The notes beneath the pieces were generated by a model, which saw nothing but the letters and a program-made list of their open reading frames with translations, was not told the origin of the DNA and made no database searches. Shown one piece after another: positions 44,709-54,005 of a stretch of 64,000 nucleotides of DNA (within the stretch, counting starts at the first letter, position 1; each line of letters begins with the position of its first letter). This stretch comes from a bacterium BMS3Abin06 (GTDB lineage Bacteria; Nitrospirota; Thermodesulfovibrionia; UBA6902), in contig BDSY01000019.1 in NCBI GenBank assembly GCA_002897895.1, positions 1 to 64,000 on the forward strand, written 5' to 3'. A program made the translations under genes and the position numbers.

Positions 44709-45053
44709 TTACTTAATGAGCTTCTTAATGGTATTTTTTAATTCACTGAGATCAGACGATTTTACAATATAGGCCTCGGATGCCCAGACTGCGAAGTCAT
44801 CCCTGTAGTCATAGGCTGTTGACATTATAATCGGGATATCCGGACGCTGTTCCTTCATTTTTCTTAAAAGACTTATTCCGTCAATATCAGGCATGAGTAT
44901 ATCCAGTGTGACAATATCCGGATTTTCTTTCTCAAACATTTCCAGTGCATCCTTTCCCGTGCTGGCAATAACGACATCATATCCTTCCTCCTCTAGCTCC
45001 TCTTTGTAGAGACGCTGGATATTTGTGTCATCATCAACTATTAGAAGTTTCAT
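44709..45053 (-). CDS. Response regulator receiver protein, 114 aa
   Basis: The receiver domain has VDDDTN near residue 6, the phospho-acceptor Asp in TLDILMPDIDG near 51, the switch Thr in MSTAY and the Lys in YIVKSSDL. The chosen start at 45053 has GGGGGAGG upstream; the open frame extends 11 codons further but without family match. No output domain. It lies 87 bp downstream of the hybrid-sensor kinase on the same strand and is probably its cognate regulator. Confidence 0.93.
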   Translation of the reverse strand: MKLLIVDDDTNIQRLYKEELEEEGYDVVIASTGKDALEMFEKENPDIVTLDILMPDIDGISLLRKMKEQRPDIPIIMSTAYDYRDDFAVWASEAYIVKSSDLSELKNTIKKLIK

Positions 45054-45140
45054 ACTGCCTCCCCCCTTCTTTGAAATGTCTTTCAAAATATATGTTTCTG
45101 TTCATAATTAAATATCCCTTAATTGCTGCCTGTTGAACAA

Positions 45141-48100
45141 TCAATCAGGTTGCCCCTCCTCTAACGGAAGATAGATTCTGAAAGCAGTCCCGCCGCCCCA
45201 TATGCTTTCAACTTTAATTTTACCATTGTGTTCCTGGATAATTTTGTGTGTTACCGCAAGACCCAGTCCTGTGCCCTGCGCTTTGGTTGTAAAGAAAGGG
45301 TTAAAGATATTCTTGAGGTCTTCATCTCTGATGCCGCAGCCTGTGTCTGTAAGCTCGATAACCGCTTCATTGTCTTCTATCCCCGTTCTTATCCTGATTG
45401 TTCCGTGATCGGTTGCCTGGGCAGCATTTGAAACGATATTCAATATTGCCTCTTTTATTCTGTCAGGGTCTATGAGTACCATGATCGGCACTTCTGAAAA
45501 TTCCCTGATTATTTTATTTTCCTTTTCATCCATTTCAGGTGTAATAAAGTCGATAACATTATTCATCAGATCATTTATGTTCACACTGCTTTTGTTGACC
45601 TTTGAGCTTTTTACAAAACCTAATATTTCCTTAAGTATATTTTCAAGTCTGCTCACTTCATTAACGATAATCTTTGCATATTCCTGGGAGTTGCCTGTGA
45701 GTTTCTTGTCAAGCCTTCTGGCAAAGCCCCCTATAGATATAAGAGGATTTCTTATTTCATGCGCTACCCTTGCGGCTAATTCTCCGAGAGCGGCCATTCT
45801 CTCGGCGTGAACAACCCTTTCCCTGAGATTGCGAAGCTCTGTGACATCACGTGAAATATGGACAGTCCCCACAAAATTTCCGGATGAATCAAAAATCGGA
45901 GAGCTTGAGACAACAAAAGTGCCGCCGAGATAAGGGTCTTCAAGTTCTCCCACATAAGGCTTTTTTGAGTTTTCCGATCTGAAATGTGGACACATCTCCC
46001 ACGGTTCTTCTTTCCCATGAAATATTTTGTAGCATTTCCCCCCGATTATCTCTTCTTCCGGTTTCCCGATTTTCTTCACTACAGCCTGGTTAATGCGCTT
46101 TACAGTGTAATCTTTGTCAGTGAAGTAGACCATGTCCGATATTGATTCAAATATGTTTCTGAGTTCGGCCCGGGCAAGGGAGACATTCTCAAAGAGTCTG
46201 GCATTCTCTATAGCTGAAGCAATGTGGCTCGAAAACCCCATCAGGAATTGCAGGTCTTCGTCTTTGATGGGCCTGCCCGTAAAAAGATTATCAACCCAGA
46301 TCAGACCTATTACCTTATCTCTTGAGATAAGAGGAACAATGCCGAATGATTCGGCTCCAAGCATCTGGATCAGATAAGGAGTTACCAGTGGTTCTGTTTT
46401 TGCATTGCTGATATTGAAAGGCCTCTTCTCCTTTATGCAGCGGGAGAGAATACAATCTCCGTCAATTTTTATACTTAATCTCCGGCTCAGTCTGTCGAGA
46501 TGGGAATCGAGATGCACAGGGCCGCTTTCTATTTCTTCAATAATTGCACCCAGGCTCTTGCCTTCCATGGAAAGCCATATGTTTTTCGCTTCTTCAGGAT
46601 TTGCCGGGCCGACTCCCAGTTTCCCCTGCAGTAGCTTCTTTGACTCATCGACAAGAAAAAGTATTGCCCTGTTAAATCCCAGTCCGTCGCCCATTGTAAC
46701 AACGGTAAGCACCATTTTAAGAAGCCTGTCTAATTCAAGTGTGCTCCTTACTACGGAATTTATAAAGAATAACCTTGATAATTCCTGGTTTTTTCTGATT
46801 AACTCCTTCTCGACCATTTTCCTTTCGGATATATCCCTGGAGATACCGCTTATAGCAGTGACATTTCCTGAAGAGTCAAGTATTGGAGAGAGAGTCAGGC
46901 TTACTTCAATAAGTCTGCCGTTCTTTGTCTGTCTTATTGTTTCCAGATTTCTTAATGTCTCTTTTTGTTGTATCTGGCGTATAAAATTTTTTTCTTCTTC
47001 GATAAGAAAGGGGGGTACCATAGGGAGAAACTTGCCTATTACTTCATCTTCAGTATAGCCATAAATATTTTCAGCGCCTTTGTTCCATGAAGTGATAATG
47101 CCTTCGGTATCCGATGTAATGATGGCGTCGGCAGAATCGTCTATGAGACTTTTCAGATAATCTTTTGTTTGTGTAACCTCTTTTTCCTTTTCTATCTCCG
47201 CCCTGTACAGTCTTGCATTCTCAATTGCAATGGCTGAGACAGAGGCAAAGGTCATTAAAGAGTCCAGATCATCCTGTGTGAAAATTGCAAGCCCCCATTC
47301 GTCTTTTTTATCATAGAGTCCCAGTGTGCCGATAATACGCTCGCCGATTGTAAGCGGAACACAAATTACGGATGTCGCCTCAATCCCCGGTACACGCAAA
47401 TTATCAGGCAGCCTGGAGGTGTCATCTATCAACAGTGCTTCACCCGTCAGCGCCACATATCCCGCTATTCCTTCTCCGAGCTGGAAATCCGTTTCCTGTT
47501 TGATCTTGTCCGGCAATCCATACGCGGCCTTTATCTGAAGATTTTCTCCCTCAATGAGCCTGAGGATGCATCCCGTTACATTAAAAACTTTTGATACCTC
47601 TTTGCATATGTGGGGGAGCAGGTCATCAATATTCAGGATAGAGGTGATAGCCTTGCCGATTTCATGTATAACCTTCAGCTCGTCAAGCTGGGTTTTGACA
47701 TTTCTGTAAAGCTCTGCATTCCGGATGGCGGCGCTGATATTATGGGAGATGATTGTAAGAAGGTTTATCTCCTCCCGGCTGTAAATATAAGTCTCTCTCG
47801 TCTGAAACATAAGAATGCCTATCGGTTCATTTTCTCTTATGATCGGGACTGCGAGCAAAGAAAGCAGGTCATCCGCCTCAGGTTTGAGAATCGCCTTGAT
47901 GTGAGGGGCCTTTCTGATATCTTCCAGTACTATTGGTTTGAGGTCTTTAAACATATTATTAATGGTTCCATCGTCATCCTTAAGGCAAAACACCGTAATG
48001 GACTCTTTGCTCACGCCTTTTGCAGCCTCAATACAGATAACATTCCTTTCCGGTTTAATCAGACAGATGGAGCAGACATCTTTATTAAGGGTGTTTGCCA

Positions 48101-48230
48101 GAACATGGGTGATTGTATCGAGGATTTCTCTCAGCTCAAGCGTTGAGCTCGCAATCTGTGCAATCCTGATCAGAATTTCCGTTTCCAGGGATTTATCCAT
48201 TTGCCGCTTTCTTTCAGTCAATTCAGCCAT
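45141..48230 (-). CDS. Multi-sensor GAF/PAS histidine kinase, 1029 aa
   Basis: Domains in order: GAF (about 20-165), GAF (about 180-340), PAS (about 355-475, ITSDTEGIITSWNKGAENIYGYTEDEVIG), GAF (about 495-680), PAS (about 690-800, with CYKIFHGKEEPWEMCPH), HisKA with His in VAHEIRNPLISIG (about 825) and HATPase_c with GCGIRDEDLKNIFNPFFTTKAQGTGLGL. There is no transmembrane segment, so it is cytosolic. The three GAF domains suggest sensing of a small molecule or nucleotide. The start is taken at ATG 48230 (a TTG at 48242 is also in frame). The response regulator lies downstream. Confidence 0.92.
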   Translation of the reverse strand: MAELTERKRQMDKSLETEILIRIAQIASSTLELREILDTITHVLANTLNKDVCSICLIKPERNVICIEAAKGVSKESITVFCLKDDDGTINNMFKDLKPIVLEDIRKAPHIKAILKPEADDLLSLLAVPIIRENEPIGILMFQTRETYIYSREEINLLTIISHNISAAIRNAELYRNVKTQLDELKVIHEIGKAITSILNIDDLLPHICKEVSKVFNVTGCILRLIEGENLQIKAAYGLPDKIKQETDFQLGEGIAGYVALTGEALLIDDTSRLPDNLRVPGIEATSVICVPLTIGERIIGTLGLYDKKDEWGLAIFTQDDLDSLMTFASVSAIAIENARLYRAEIEKEKEVTQTKDYLKSLIDDSADAIITSDTEGIITSWNKGAENIYGYTEDEVIGKFLPMVPPFLIEEEKNFIRQIQQKETLRNLETIRQTKNGRLIEVSLTLSPILDSSGNVTAISGISRDISERKMVEKELIRKNQELSRLFFINSVVRSTLELDRLLKMVLTVVTMGDGLGFNRAILFLVDESKKLLQGKLGVGPANPEEAKNIWLSMEGKSLGAIIEEIESGPVHLDSHLDRLSRRLSIKIDGDCILSRCIKEKRPFNISNAKTEPLVTPYLIQMLGAESFGIVPLISRDKVIGLIWVDNLFTGRPIKDEDLQFLMGFSSHIASAIENARLFENVSLARAELRNIFESISDMVYFTDKDYTVKRINQAVVKKIGKPEEEIIGGKCYKIFHGKEEPWEMCPHFRSENSKKPYVGELEDPYLGGTFVVSSSPIFDSSGNFVGTVHISRDVTELRNLRERVVHAERMAALGELAARVAHEIRNPLISIGGFARRLDKKLTGNSQEYAKIIVNEVSRLENILKEILGFVKSSKVNKSSVNINDLMNNVIDFITPEMDEKENKIIREFSEVPIMVLIDPDRIKEAILNIVSNAAQATDHGTIRIRTGIEDNEAVIELTDTGCGIRDEDLKNIFNPFFTTKAQGTGLGLAVTHKIIQEHNGKIKVESIWGGGTAFRIYLPLEEGQPD

Positions 48231-48338
48231 ATTCCAGATCAAACCTTGAACTTTTAATTATTCAATTGCAAATCCCGAAAAATCAAAATAAATTTAAATA
48301 GATTAAAACACTTCAGTATCTGAATATTTATTTTAATT

Positions 48339-49331
48339 CTATATCTCGGCTTCCCTCAAAAATTTTGCAGCCTCTTCAGGAGGCGTCGGGTTGATATAAA
48401 AACCTGAACCCCATTCAAAACCTGCAATCTTTGTGAGTTTCGGTATTATTTCCATGTGCCAGTGATAATATTCATTTTCCTCGTTTTTAAAAGGCGATGT
48501 ATGGATCATCATGTTGTATGGAGGCAGGTCAAGGATTTTATCTATCTGCTTCAATGTTTGCTGGAGGAGTTGAGCTAAAAGGCTGAATTTGCCGTCAGGC
48601 AGATAACTGGATTCATGTCTTTTCGGCAATATCATTGTTTCAAACGGTGAGCGCGGTGCAAATGGTGCAAGGGCAATAAAGTCATCATTTTCCGAAATGA
48701 CCCTTTTTTTGTCTGCTGTCTCCTGATGTATTATGTCGCAAAAAATACATCTTTCTTTATATTCATAATACTGTTTTGCCTGAAAGAGCTCTTCCTCAAC
48801 CAGGTGGGGAACAATAGGCAGGGCTATAAGCTGGGAGTGGGTATGTTCAAGAGACGAACCGGCCTCATCGCCTTCATTTTTGAAGACAAGAACATACCTG
48901 AAGCGACTGTCTTTTTTGAGGTCCGTGATTCTATGGTGAAATGCCCATAAAACGTCTTCCACGGATTTCAGGGACATTGTTGAAAGTGTGAGATTGTGAT
49001 CCGGACATTCTATTATTACTTCATGAGCGCCGACACCGTTCATTTTGTCAAATATACCATCGCCTGATCTGTTTAGCTGCCCTTCGACGTTCAGGGCCGG
49101 GAATTTATTGGATACAACTCTCAATGTCCAGCCAGGGGTATTCGGTTCCCCCTTATCAGACCTGAAGGCTAATATCTCGGGCGGGGTAGTGTGTTCGTTC
49201 CCTTCGCAGAAAGCGCAAAAGCCGCCTTTTTTTGGCGAAACCCGCATGCCGAAGTCAGACGGGCGCTTGCCCCTTTCAATTGAAATAATAACCCATCTGC
49301 CGGAAATGGGATCTTTTCTTAGTTCAGGCAT
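48339..49331 (-). CDS. galT: Galactose-1-phosphate uridylyltransferase, 330 aa
   Basis: GalT exchanges UDP-glucose and galactose 1-phosphate in the Leloir pathway. The active site is HTHSQ (His-x-His, with a covalent UMP-His intermediate) near residue 164. The second His block is YHWHMEI. Zinc ligands CAFC near residue 38 are kept. The RKDPISGRWVII start is typical. No other Leloir genes lie beside it; it may act on other sugar 1-phosphates in bacteria of this kind. Confidence 0.93.
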   Translation of the reverse strand: MPELRKDPISGRWVIISIERGKRPSDFGMRVSPKKGGFCAFCEGNEHTTPPEILAFRSDKGEPNTPGWTLRVVSNKFPALNVEGQLNRSGDGIFDKMNGVGAHEVIIECPDHNLTLSTMSLKSVEDVLWAFHHRITDLKKDSRFRYVLVFKNEGDEAGSSLEHTHSQLIALPIVPHLVEEELFQAKQYYEYKERCIFCDIIHQETADKKRVISENDDFIALAPFAPRSPFETMILPKRHESSYLPDGKFSLLAQLLQQTLKQIDKILDLPPYNMMIHTSPFKNEENEYYHWHMEIIPKLTKIAGFEWGSGFYINPTPPEEAAKFLREAEI

Positions 49332-49413
49332 TCAAACCTCCCTGAGGAATTGTTATCGGTTAATCGATTAATGACGTGTTCATATTATATCATTAATTAG
49401 GCTATAATTTTCC

Positions 49414-50394
49414 ATGAAACCTTCTTTCCATACAAGGCTTCTCAACGGACCTTTTGATGACCCCGGTCTCTATGTCAGGGTCATCAGGGAGGGGCGGGCA
49501 TTGATGTTTGATCTGGGGTTTACTACGAGTCTTTCTCCGGGGGACATTCTCAAGACAACCGATATTTTTGTATCGCACACACATATTGACCATTTCATCG
49601 GTTTTGACAATATATTAAGGGTCAGCCTGAAAAAAGAAGGCCCTTTAAGATTTTACGGCCCAAAAGGGTTCATAAACTGTGTGGAGGGCAAGCTGAGAAG
49701 TTATACATGGAATCTCACAGGGGATTATCCTTTTGTTATTCAGGTTGCGGAAGTTGAGGATAAACTCATAAAAAAAGCGGTTTTCAGGGCAAAAAACTTT
49801 TTCAGGCGCGAGGACTTAAAGGCAGAGCCCTTTTACGGCTCGCTTATGAAAGATTCTTTTTGTTCGGTTTCGGCTGTAATCCTTGACCATCAAATTCAGT
49901 GCCTGGCATTCAGCCTTGAGGAGGACTCTCATATAAACATTGATAAGGCTGAACTGGGCAGGTTGAATCTTCCGGTCGGCCCATGGCTCAGGGAACTCAA
50001 GACAGCCATTCGGGAAAATACGGATGACAGGGTTTTTACGATCAACGGAAAGGCTTATGCTTTTTCAGAGTTGAGGCATGTGGCAAATATAACGAGGGGG
50101 CAAAAACTCTCCTATGTTGTTGATGCTGCCGGCAGTGAGGAAAATACAGAAAAAATTGTTAACCTGGCAAGGGGCTCGGATATTCTTTACATAGAAACCT
50201 ATTTTTCAGATGAAGACAGAGACAGGGCAAAAGAGCGTTATCATTTGACTGCCAAAGAAGCCGGCAGGATTGCCGGAAAAGCCGGAGCAGGAAGGCTTGA
50301 AGCAATCCATTTTTCACCGAGATATATGAATGACCCTGCGCGACTGGTGCAGGAGGCGGAAGAAGAATTTAACAGCAGCAGGGGCAATTCATGA
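49414..50394 (+). CDS. MBL-fold hydrolase, RNase Z-like, 326 aa
   Basis: The metallo-beta-lactamase signature SHTHIDHF is at residues 55-62 (HxHxDH). Further ligand blocks are LDHQIQC and the C-terminal IHFSPRY (His). The overall layout resembles RNase Z/ElaC-type tRNA 3' processing enzymes, but I do not see the exosite arm clearly, so RNase activity is not proven. The last residues (SSRGNS) and the stop are supplied by a palindromic repeat (see 50381). Confidence 0.8.
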   Translation: MKPSFHTRLLNGPFDDPGLYVRVIREGRALMFDLGFTTSLSPGDILKTTDIFVSHTHIDHFIGFDNILRVSLKKEGPLRFYGPKGFINCVEGKLRSYTWNLTGDYPFVIQVAEVEDKLIKKAVFRAKNFFRREDLKAEPFYGSLMKDSFCSVSAVILDHQIQCLAFSLEEDSHINIDKAELGRLNLPVGPWLRELKTAIRENTDDRVFTINGKAYAFSELRHVANITRGQKLSYVVDAAGSEENTEKIVNLARGSDILYIETYFSDEDRDRAKERYHLTAKEAGRIAGKAGAGRLEAIHFSPRYMNDPARLVQEAEEEFNSSRGNS

Positions 50395-50407
50395 ATTACC
50401 CCTGCTG
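50381..50407. repeat. Dispersed palindromic repeat at the end of the MBL gene
   Basis: The palindrome reads AGCAGCAGGGGCAATTCAT and then its near-complement. It shares the core GGGGCAATTCATGAATT with the copy after recR (40155). The TGA of the TTCATGAA centre is the stop codon of the preceding gene. Confidence 0.65.
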
Positions 50408-50425
50408 CCTGAATCATTCATACCC

Positions 50426-50587
50426 TTATTCGACTTTTTCAAACTGGTCTTTTGCGGCCCCGCAGACAGGGCAGACCCAGTCATCGGGGATTTTATCAAA
50501 AGGTGTATTGGGCGCTATCCCATTGTCAGGGTCCCCTGTTTCAGGATCATAAACATAGCCGCAAACAGTACATTCCCATTTCTCCAT
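50426..50587 (-). CDS. Rubredoxin, 53 aa
   Basis: This is a small iron-sulfur electron carrier with one Fe(Cys)4 site. The two cysteine pairs are [15 protein letters not shown] at the start (CxxC) and [10 protein letters not shown] near residue 38 (CxxC), with the conserved Pro, Asp and Tyr residues between them. Length fits the family exactly. AGGAGG lies 6 nt upstream of the ATG. It lies between the MBL hydrolase and the aminotransferase. Rubredoxins serve detoxification or alternative electron transfer in anaerobes. Confidence 0.95.
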   Translation of the reverse strand: MEKWECTVCGYVYDPETGDPDNGIAPNTPFDKIPDDWVCPVCGAAKDQFEKVE

Positions 50588-50693
50588 TTTTTACCTCCTT
50601 GATGGATTTAGATTATTGTAGAGATTATACGGCAAATAGGTCAATAAGGGCGGAGGGGTGAAAAATACGCTATTAGCGTGATAAACTGATTCC

Positions 50694-51614
50694 ATGATAT
50701 ATCTTAATAATAAACTCGTTCCAAAGGGCAAGGCCCTGATCTCTGTTTTTGACCATGGATTTCTCTATGGTGACGGGGTTTATGAAACCCTGAGGGCATA
50801 TAAAGGGACGGTTTTTATGCTTGATGAGCATATGGACAGACTTTTCCGCTCCGCCTCAATGATCGGCCTCACGATTCCCCCAAAACCGGGTACGATAAAA
50901 AAAGCTGTTTATAAGACAATGGAAGCAAACAGGCTTGATGATGCAGTAATAAGAATAACAGTATCAAGAGGTGCAGGGCCGCCGGGACTGGACCCTGATC
51001 TGTGCCCAAAACCGACTTTTGTTATATTCTCCTCTGCTTTCAAAAAATACCCTGGGCAATATTACCGGAAAGGGGTCAAGGTTGCGATTGTCAATACAAG
51101 GCGAAATTACAATAAAGCGCTTGACCCGCAAATAAAATCCCTCAATTTTCTAAATAATATCCTTGCAAAAATAGAGGCCAAAAAGGCGGATGCCTATGAA
51201 GCGATAATGCTGAATTACAGGGGCTGCATTGCAGAAGGGACGGTTTCGAATATTTTCTTTGCAAGAAATAATGTCCTTTGTACACCGTCAATAAATACCG
51301 GCATTTTAGATGGAATAACAAGAAGGATAATACTGGATATTGCAAAGGAATTAAACATTAAAACCATGGAAGGAAAATTCAAGCCTGAAGAAATATACAA
51401 TGCACAGGAAATCTTTATCTCAAACACCACAATGGAGGTTATGCCTGTAACAGAAATAGACAATAAGAAAATAAGCCCGGTGCCGGGCAAAATCACAAAA
51501 ATGCTTAACCGGGCGTACAGGAGAAAAGTTGCAGACTATATCAAAGGTAATAGTTCACCTATAGGGAAAATATTTACCAGGAAGTCAGTAGTCAGGAGTC
51601 AGGAGTCAGAATGA
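50694..51614 (+). CDS. Class IV aminotransferase (branched-chain or D-amino acid type), 306 aa
   Basis: This is a pyridoxal-phosphate enzyme. The catalytic lysine is in PQIKSLNFLNNI near residue 148. Blocks FDHGFLYGDGVYETLRAY and EGTVSNIFF match IlvE/Dat-type enzymes. It could make branched-chain amino acids or D-amino acids for peptidoglycan. The C-terminal TRKSVVRSQESE is not typical and is encoded by a repeat (51578-51680), so the native protein probably ended a little earlier. Confidence 0.88.
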   Translation: MIYLNNKLVPKGKALISVFDHGFLYGDGVYETLRAYKGTVFMLDEHMDRLFRSASMIGLTIPPKPGTIKKAVYKTMEANRLDDAVIRITVSRGAGPPGLDPDLCPKPTFVIFSSAFKKYPGQYYRKGVKVAIVNTRRNYNKALDPQIKSLNFLNNILAKIEAKKADAYEAIMLNYRGCIAEGTVSNIFFARNNVLCTPSINTGILDGITRRIILDIAKELNIKTMEGKFKPEEIYNAQEIFISNTTMEVMPVTEIDNKKISPVPGKITKMLNRAYRRKVADYIKGNSSPIGKIFTRKSVVRSQESE

Positions 51615-51680
51615 AAAGAGAAAAAGCTAAAGACTAACAATTCCGGATTCCGGCTACTGACTCCTGACTTCTTCACCAGG
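51578..51680. repeat. Inverted repeat encoding the tail of the aminotransferase
   Basis: The left arm GAAGTCAGTAGTCAGGAGTC (51581-51600) is mirrored by CTACTGACTCCTGACTTC (51654-51671). AGTCAGGAGTCAG units repeat in tandem in the left arm. The element lies across the 3' end of the aminotransferase gene and just before the ribosome site of the next gene. Confidence 0.65.
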
Positions 51681-51698
51681 CATTTAAGGAGATCATTA

Positions 51699-53432
51699 TT
51701 GAAAGTTAAGCTTGCCAAAACCGCCGGTTTCTGCATGGGAGTGCGGCGGGCAATGAACATCGTCCTTGACACAGCCAACAGAAAAAAAGGAAAGCTGTAT
51801 ACTTACGGTCCCCTGGTTCACAACCCCCAGGCAGTAGAAATGCTTAAACAAAAGGGCGTGGAGATCCTCGGCAATAATTCCGCCTCAAATGCAACTGTAA
51901 TTTTAAGGGCGCATGGAGTGGCCCCTGAAGAGCGGAAAAAAATAAAGGATGCGGGCAATGTCATATGTGATGCCACCTGCCCTCATGTTGCAAGGGCGCA
52001 TGCCATATTAAAAAAGGAGATAAGGGGAGGATATAAAGCAATTATTGTCGGAGACAGGGGACATGCCGAGGTGAACGGCCTGCTTGGATATGCAGGTGGA
52101 AAAGGTTTTGTTGTTGAAAATATCGCCGATGCTGAGAACCTGCCGGAAATGGATAAAGCCTGTATTATTGCACAGACAACGCAGGACAGAAAAATTTTCC
52201 AGGGAATAGTTGAAAAAATAAGGAGCAAAATACCCGACATCAAGATTTTTGACACCATTTGTGATTCGACCAGTATGAGGCAAAGAGAGGTTCTGGAGCT
52301 TGCGGAAGAGGTTGATGCAATGGTTATTGTAGGGGGCAAAAACAGCGCCAATACAAGAAGACTGTACGAGATATCCCTTTCTACCGGGGTACCCTCTTTT
52401 CATATTGAAGAGGAAGGCGAGCTTGATCGTCTCGGTCTGGAGAAATATGAGAATATCGGGGTAATGGCCGGGGCCTCCACTCCCAACTGGGTCATCAATA
52501 AAGTAATCGATAGAATAAAATATCTCTTAAAAAAGAGAAAGAGCGGATTATACAGGTTCTTTGAAAATATCGGGGAATTCATGGTCGAAAGCACTCTGTA
52601 TTTGAGCCTCGGCGCTGTCAGCATGTGTTATGCAAGCCTGGTATTTCAGGGGATTAAGCCTTCTGCCACTATTTTATCCATTGCCTTCTTTTATGTCTTT
52701 GCCGTGCATGCTTTCAACAGATATAATGAGAGATTAAAAGACGAATTTTTTGACCCCGCGCGAACGAGATTCTTCAAGGATTATGAAAAAATTCTCATCG
52801 TTTCCGCAATTATAGCATCACTTGCCGCTTTATCTCTCTCGTATATACTTGGATTTATGGATTTTATTTTTCTTTTGTTTTCCTATTTAATGGGCATCAT
52901 ATACAGTATAAGAATTGTCCCCGAAAGGCTGCAGTCTTACATTAAATACAAGAGACTTAAAGATTTGCCCGGTTCAAAAGATTTCCTCGTATCATTGGCC
53001 TGGGCGTGGGTAATAGTCCTGATTCCTATTTTGAACCGGGAAGTTTATTTCTCTTATAAGTCCATGTCGGTTTTAGTCTTTGTTGTTTTAACGGTATTTA
53101 TAAGGTCAATTGTATTTGATATTGTCAGCATTGAAGGAGACAGAATAGTAGGCAGGGAAACCATCCCCATAATTATAGGCCCGAAGCAGACACAGCTGAT
53201 GCTGCTGATTCTCGCTATTATTACAGGAACATTTATGTTTTTATCCGCCGCCTTTGAGCTTGTGCCGACCCTGGGCTACTATTTAATCCTTTCTCCGGCC
53301 TTCATAGTAATCTGTTTTTTTGTTTTCCAGAAACGGAGAGTCCAGCCGGGCACGTTATTCGAGGCAATTATTGACAGCAATTTTATATTTACAGGTCTCA
53401 TTACGTTCCTGTGGCAGTTAGCAGGCGGATAA
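51699..53432 (+). CDS. ispH: IspH-UbiA fusion: HMBPP reductase with C-terminal UbiA-type prenyltransferase-like domain, 577 aa
   Basis: Residues 1-285 are LytB/IspH, the last step of the MEP pathway. The three [4Fe-4S] cysteines are in GFCMGVRRA (Cys12), CDATCPHV (Cys96) and NTICDST-type (near 188), and the E/H block PLVHNPQAVEM is kept. Residues 295-577 are a separate polytopic module with about eight hydrophobic segments. It has an Asp-rich region FNRYNERLKDEF near 350 and the UbiA-type DIVSIEGDRIVGRETIPI near 470, so it belongs to the UbiA family. The fusion would couple IPP/DMAPP synthesis to prenyl transfer. TTG start with AAGGAG. The substrate of the UbiA module is unknown. Confidence 0.85.
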   Translation: MKVKLAKTAGFCMGVRRAMNIVLDTANRKKGKLYTYGPLVHNPQAVEMLKQKGVEILGNNSASNATVILRAHGVAPEERKKIKDAGNVICDATCPHVARAHAILKKEIRGGYKAIIVGDRGHAEVNGLLGYAGGKGFVVENIADAENLPEMDKACIIAQTTQDRKIFQGIVEKIRSKIPDIKIFDTICDSTSMRQREVLELAEEVDAMVIVGGKNSANTRRLYEISLSTGVPSFHIEEEGELDRLGLEKYENIGVMAGASTPNWVINKVIDRIKYLLKKRKSGLYRFFENIGEFMVESTLYLSLGAVSMCYASLVFQGIKPSATILSIAFFYVFAVHAFNRYNERLKDEFFDPARTRFFKDYEKILIVSAIIASLAALSLSYILGFMDFIFLLFSYLMGIIYSIRIVPERLQSYIKYKRLKDLPGSKDFLVSLAWAWVIVLIPILNREVYFSYKSMSVLVFVVLTVFIRSIVFDIVSIEGDRIVGRETIPIIIGPKQTQLMLLILAIITGTFMFLSAAFELVPTLGYYLILSPAFIVICFFVFQKRRVQPGTLFEAIIDSNFIFTGLITFLWQLAGG

Positions 53433-53493
53433 ATTCCCCTCTCCTGAGAGGCCTGAAAAGGAAACTGTTTCCTGAGCTTCCCTGATTCAAACG

Positions 53494-53958
53494 CTATGAC
53501 AGCGTCATCTCCCGGATTCTGAGTTTGGCTTCAATGAAGTCCTTGTGGGAGACATGTATAAGGCCGGCAATCTTGCGCACCATATATTCTTCATGTTTAT
53601 CCAGGATTGCATCTGCAAAGGCAACATCCCATAAGTGCTCGATTACTTTTATCTTCTGCTCATACGTAAAACCCCTGTTAATCATGGAAGTAAATTCAAA
53701 ATAGCCGGTAGCTTCCCGGATTTCTTCTTCAGCAAGCTTTAGCAGTGCGCCGGTTTCTTCTTCGTTGAGACCGAACTTTGACCTGATAGTATTTGTGATC
53801 GTCCTTTGTTCATCCTGGCTGATCTTTGTATCAGCCCTCATCATTTCTATAAGGAGCGCAGCTGTTGCAATGCGGACAGAATGTTCAGACACTTTGTCCG
53901 GACTGACGGAATGGGGTTTTACATGTTTTTCAAAAAATTGCATGATAGCATTAACCAT
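53494..53958 (-). CDS. TerB-like tellurite-resistance family protein, 154 aa
   Basis: The all-helical TerB fold is visible as EHSVRIATAALLIEMMRADTKISQDEQRTI and FADAILDKHEEYMVRKIAGLIHVSHKDFI. Two acidic metal-binding positions (MMRADTKISQDE and DAILDKHEE) match the DxxxxxxE TerB pattern. The start at 53958 has GAGGTGA upstream; eight more codons upstream are open but lack support. Function in general stress or phage response is inferred from the family. Confidence 0.85.
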   Translation of the reverse strand: MVNAIMQFFEKHVKPHSVSPDKVSEHSVRIATAALLIEMMRADTKISQDEQRTITNTIRSKFGLNEEETGALLKLAEEEIREATGYFEFTSMINRGFTYEQKIKVIEHLWDVAFADAILDKHEEYMVRKIAGLIHVSHKDFIEAKLRIREMTLS

Positions 53959-54005
53959 TATAATATAGTCACCTCGAATCATTTTGGAATTACAAACTAT
54001 CTGAT

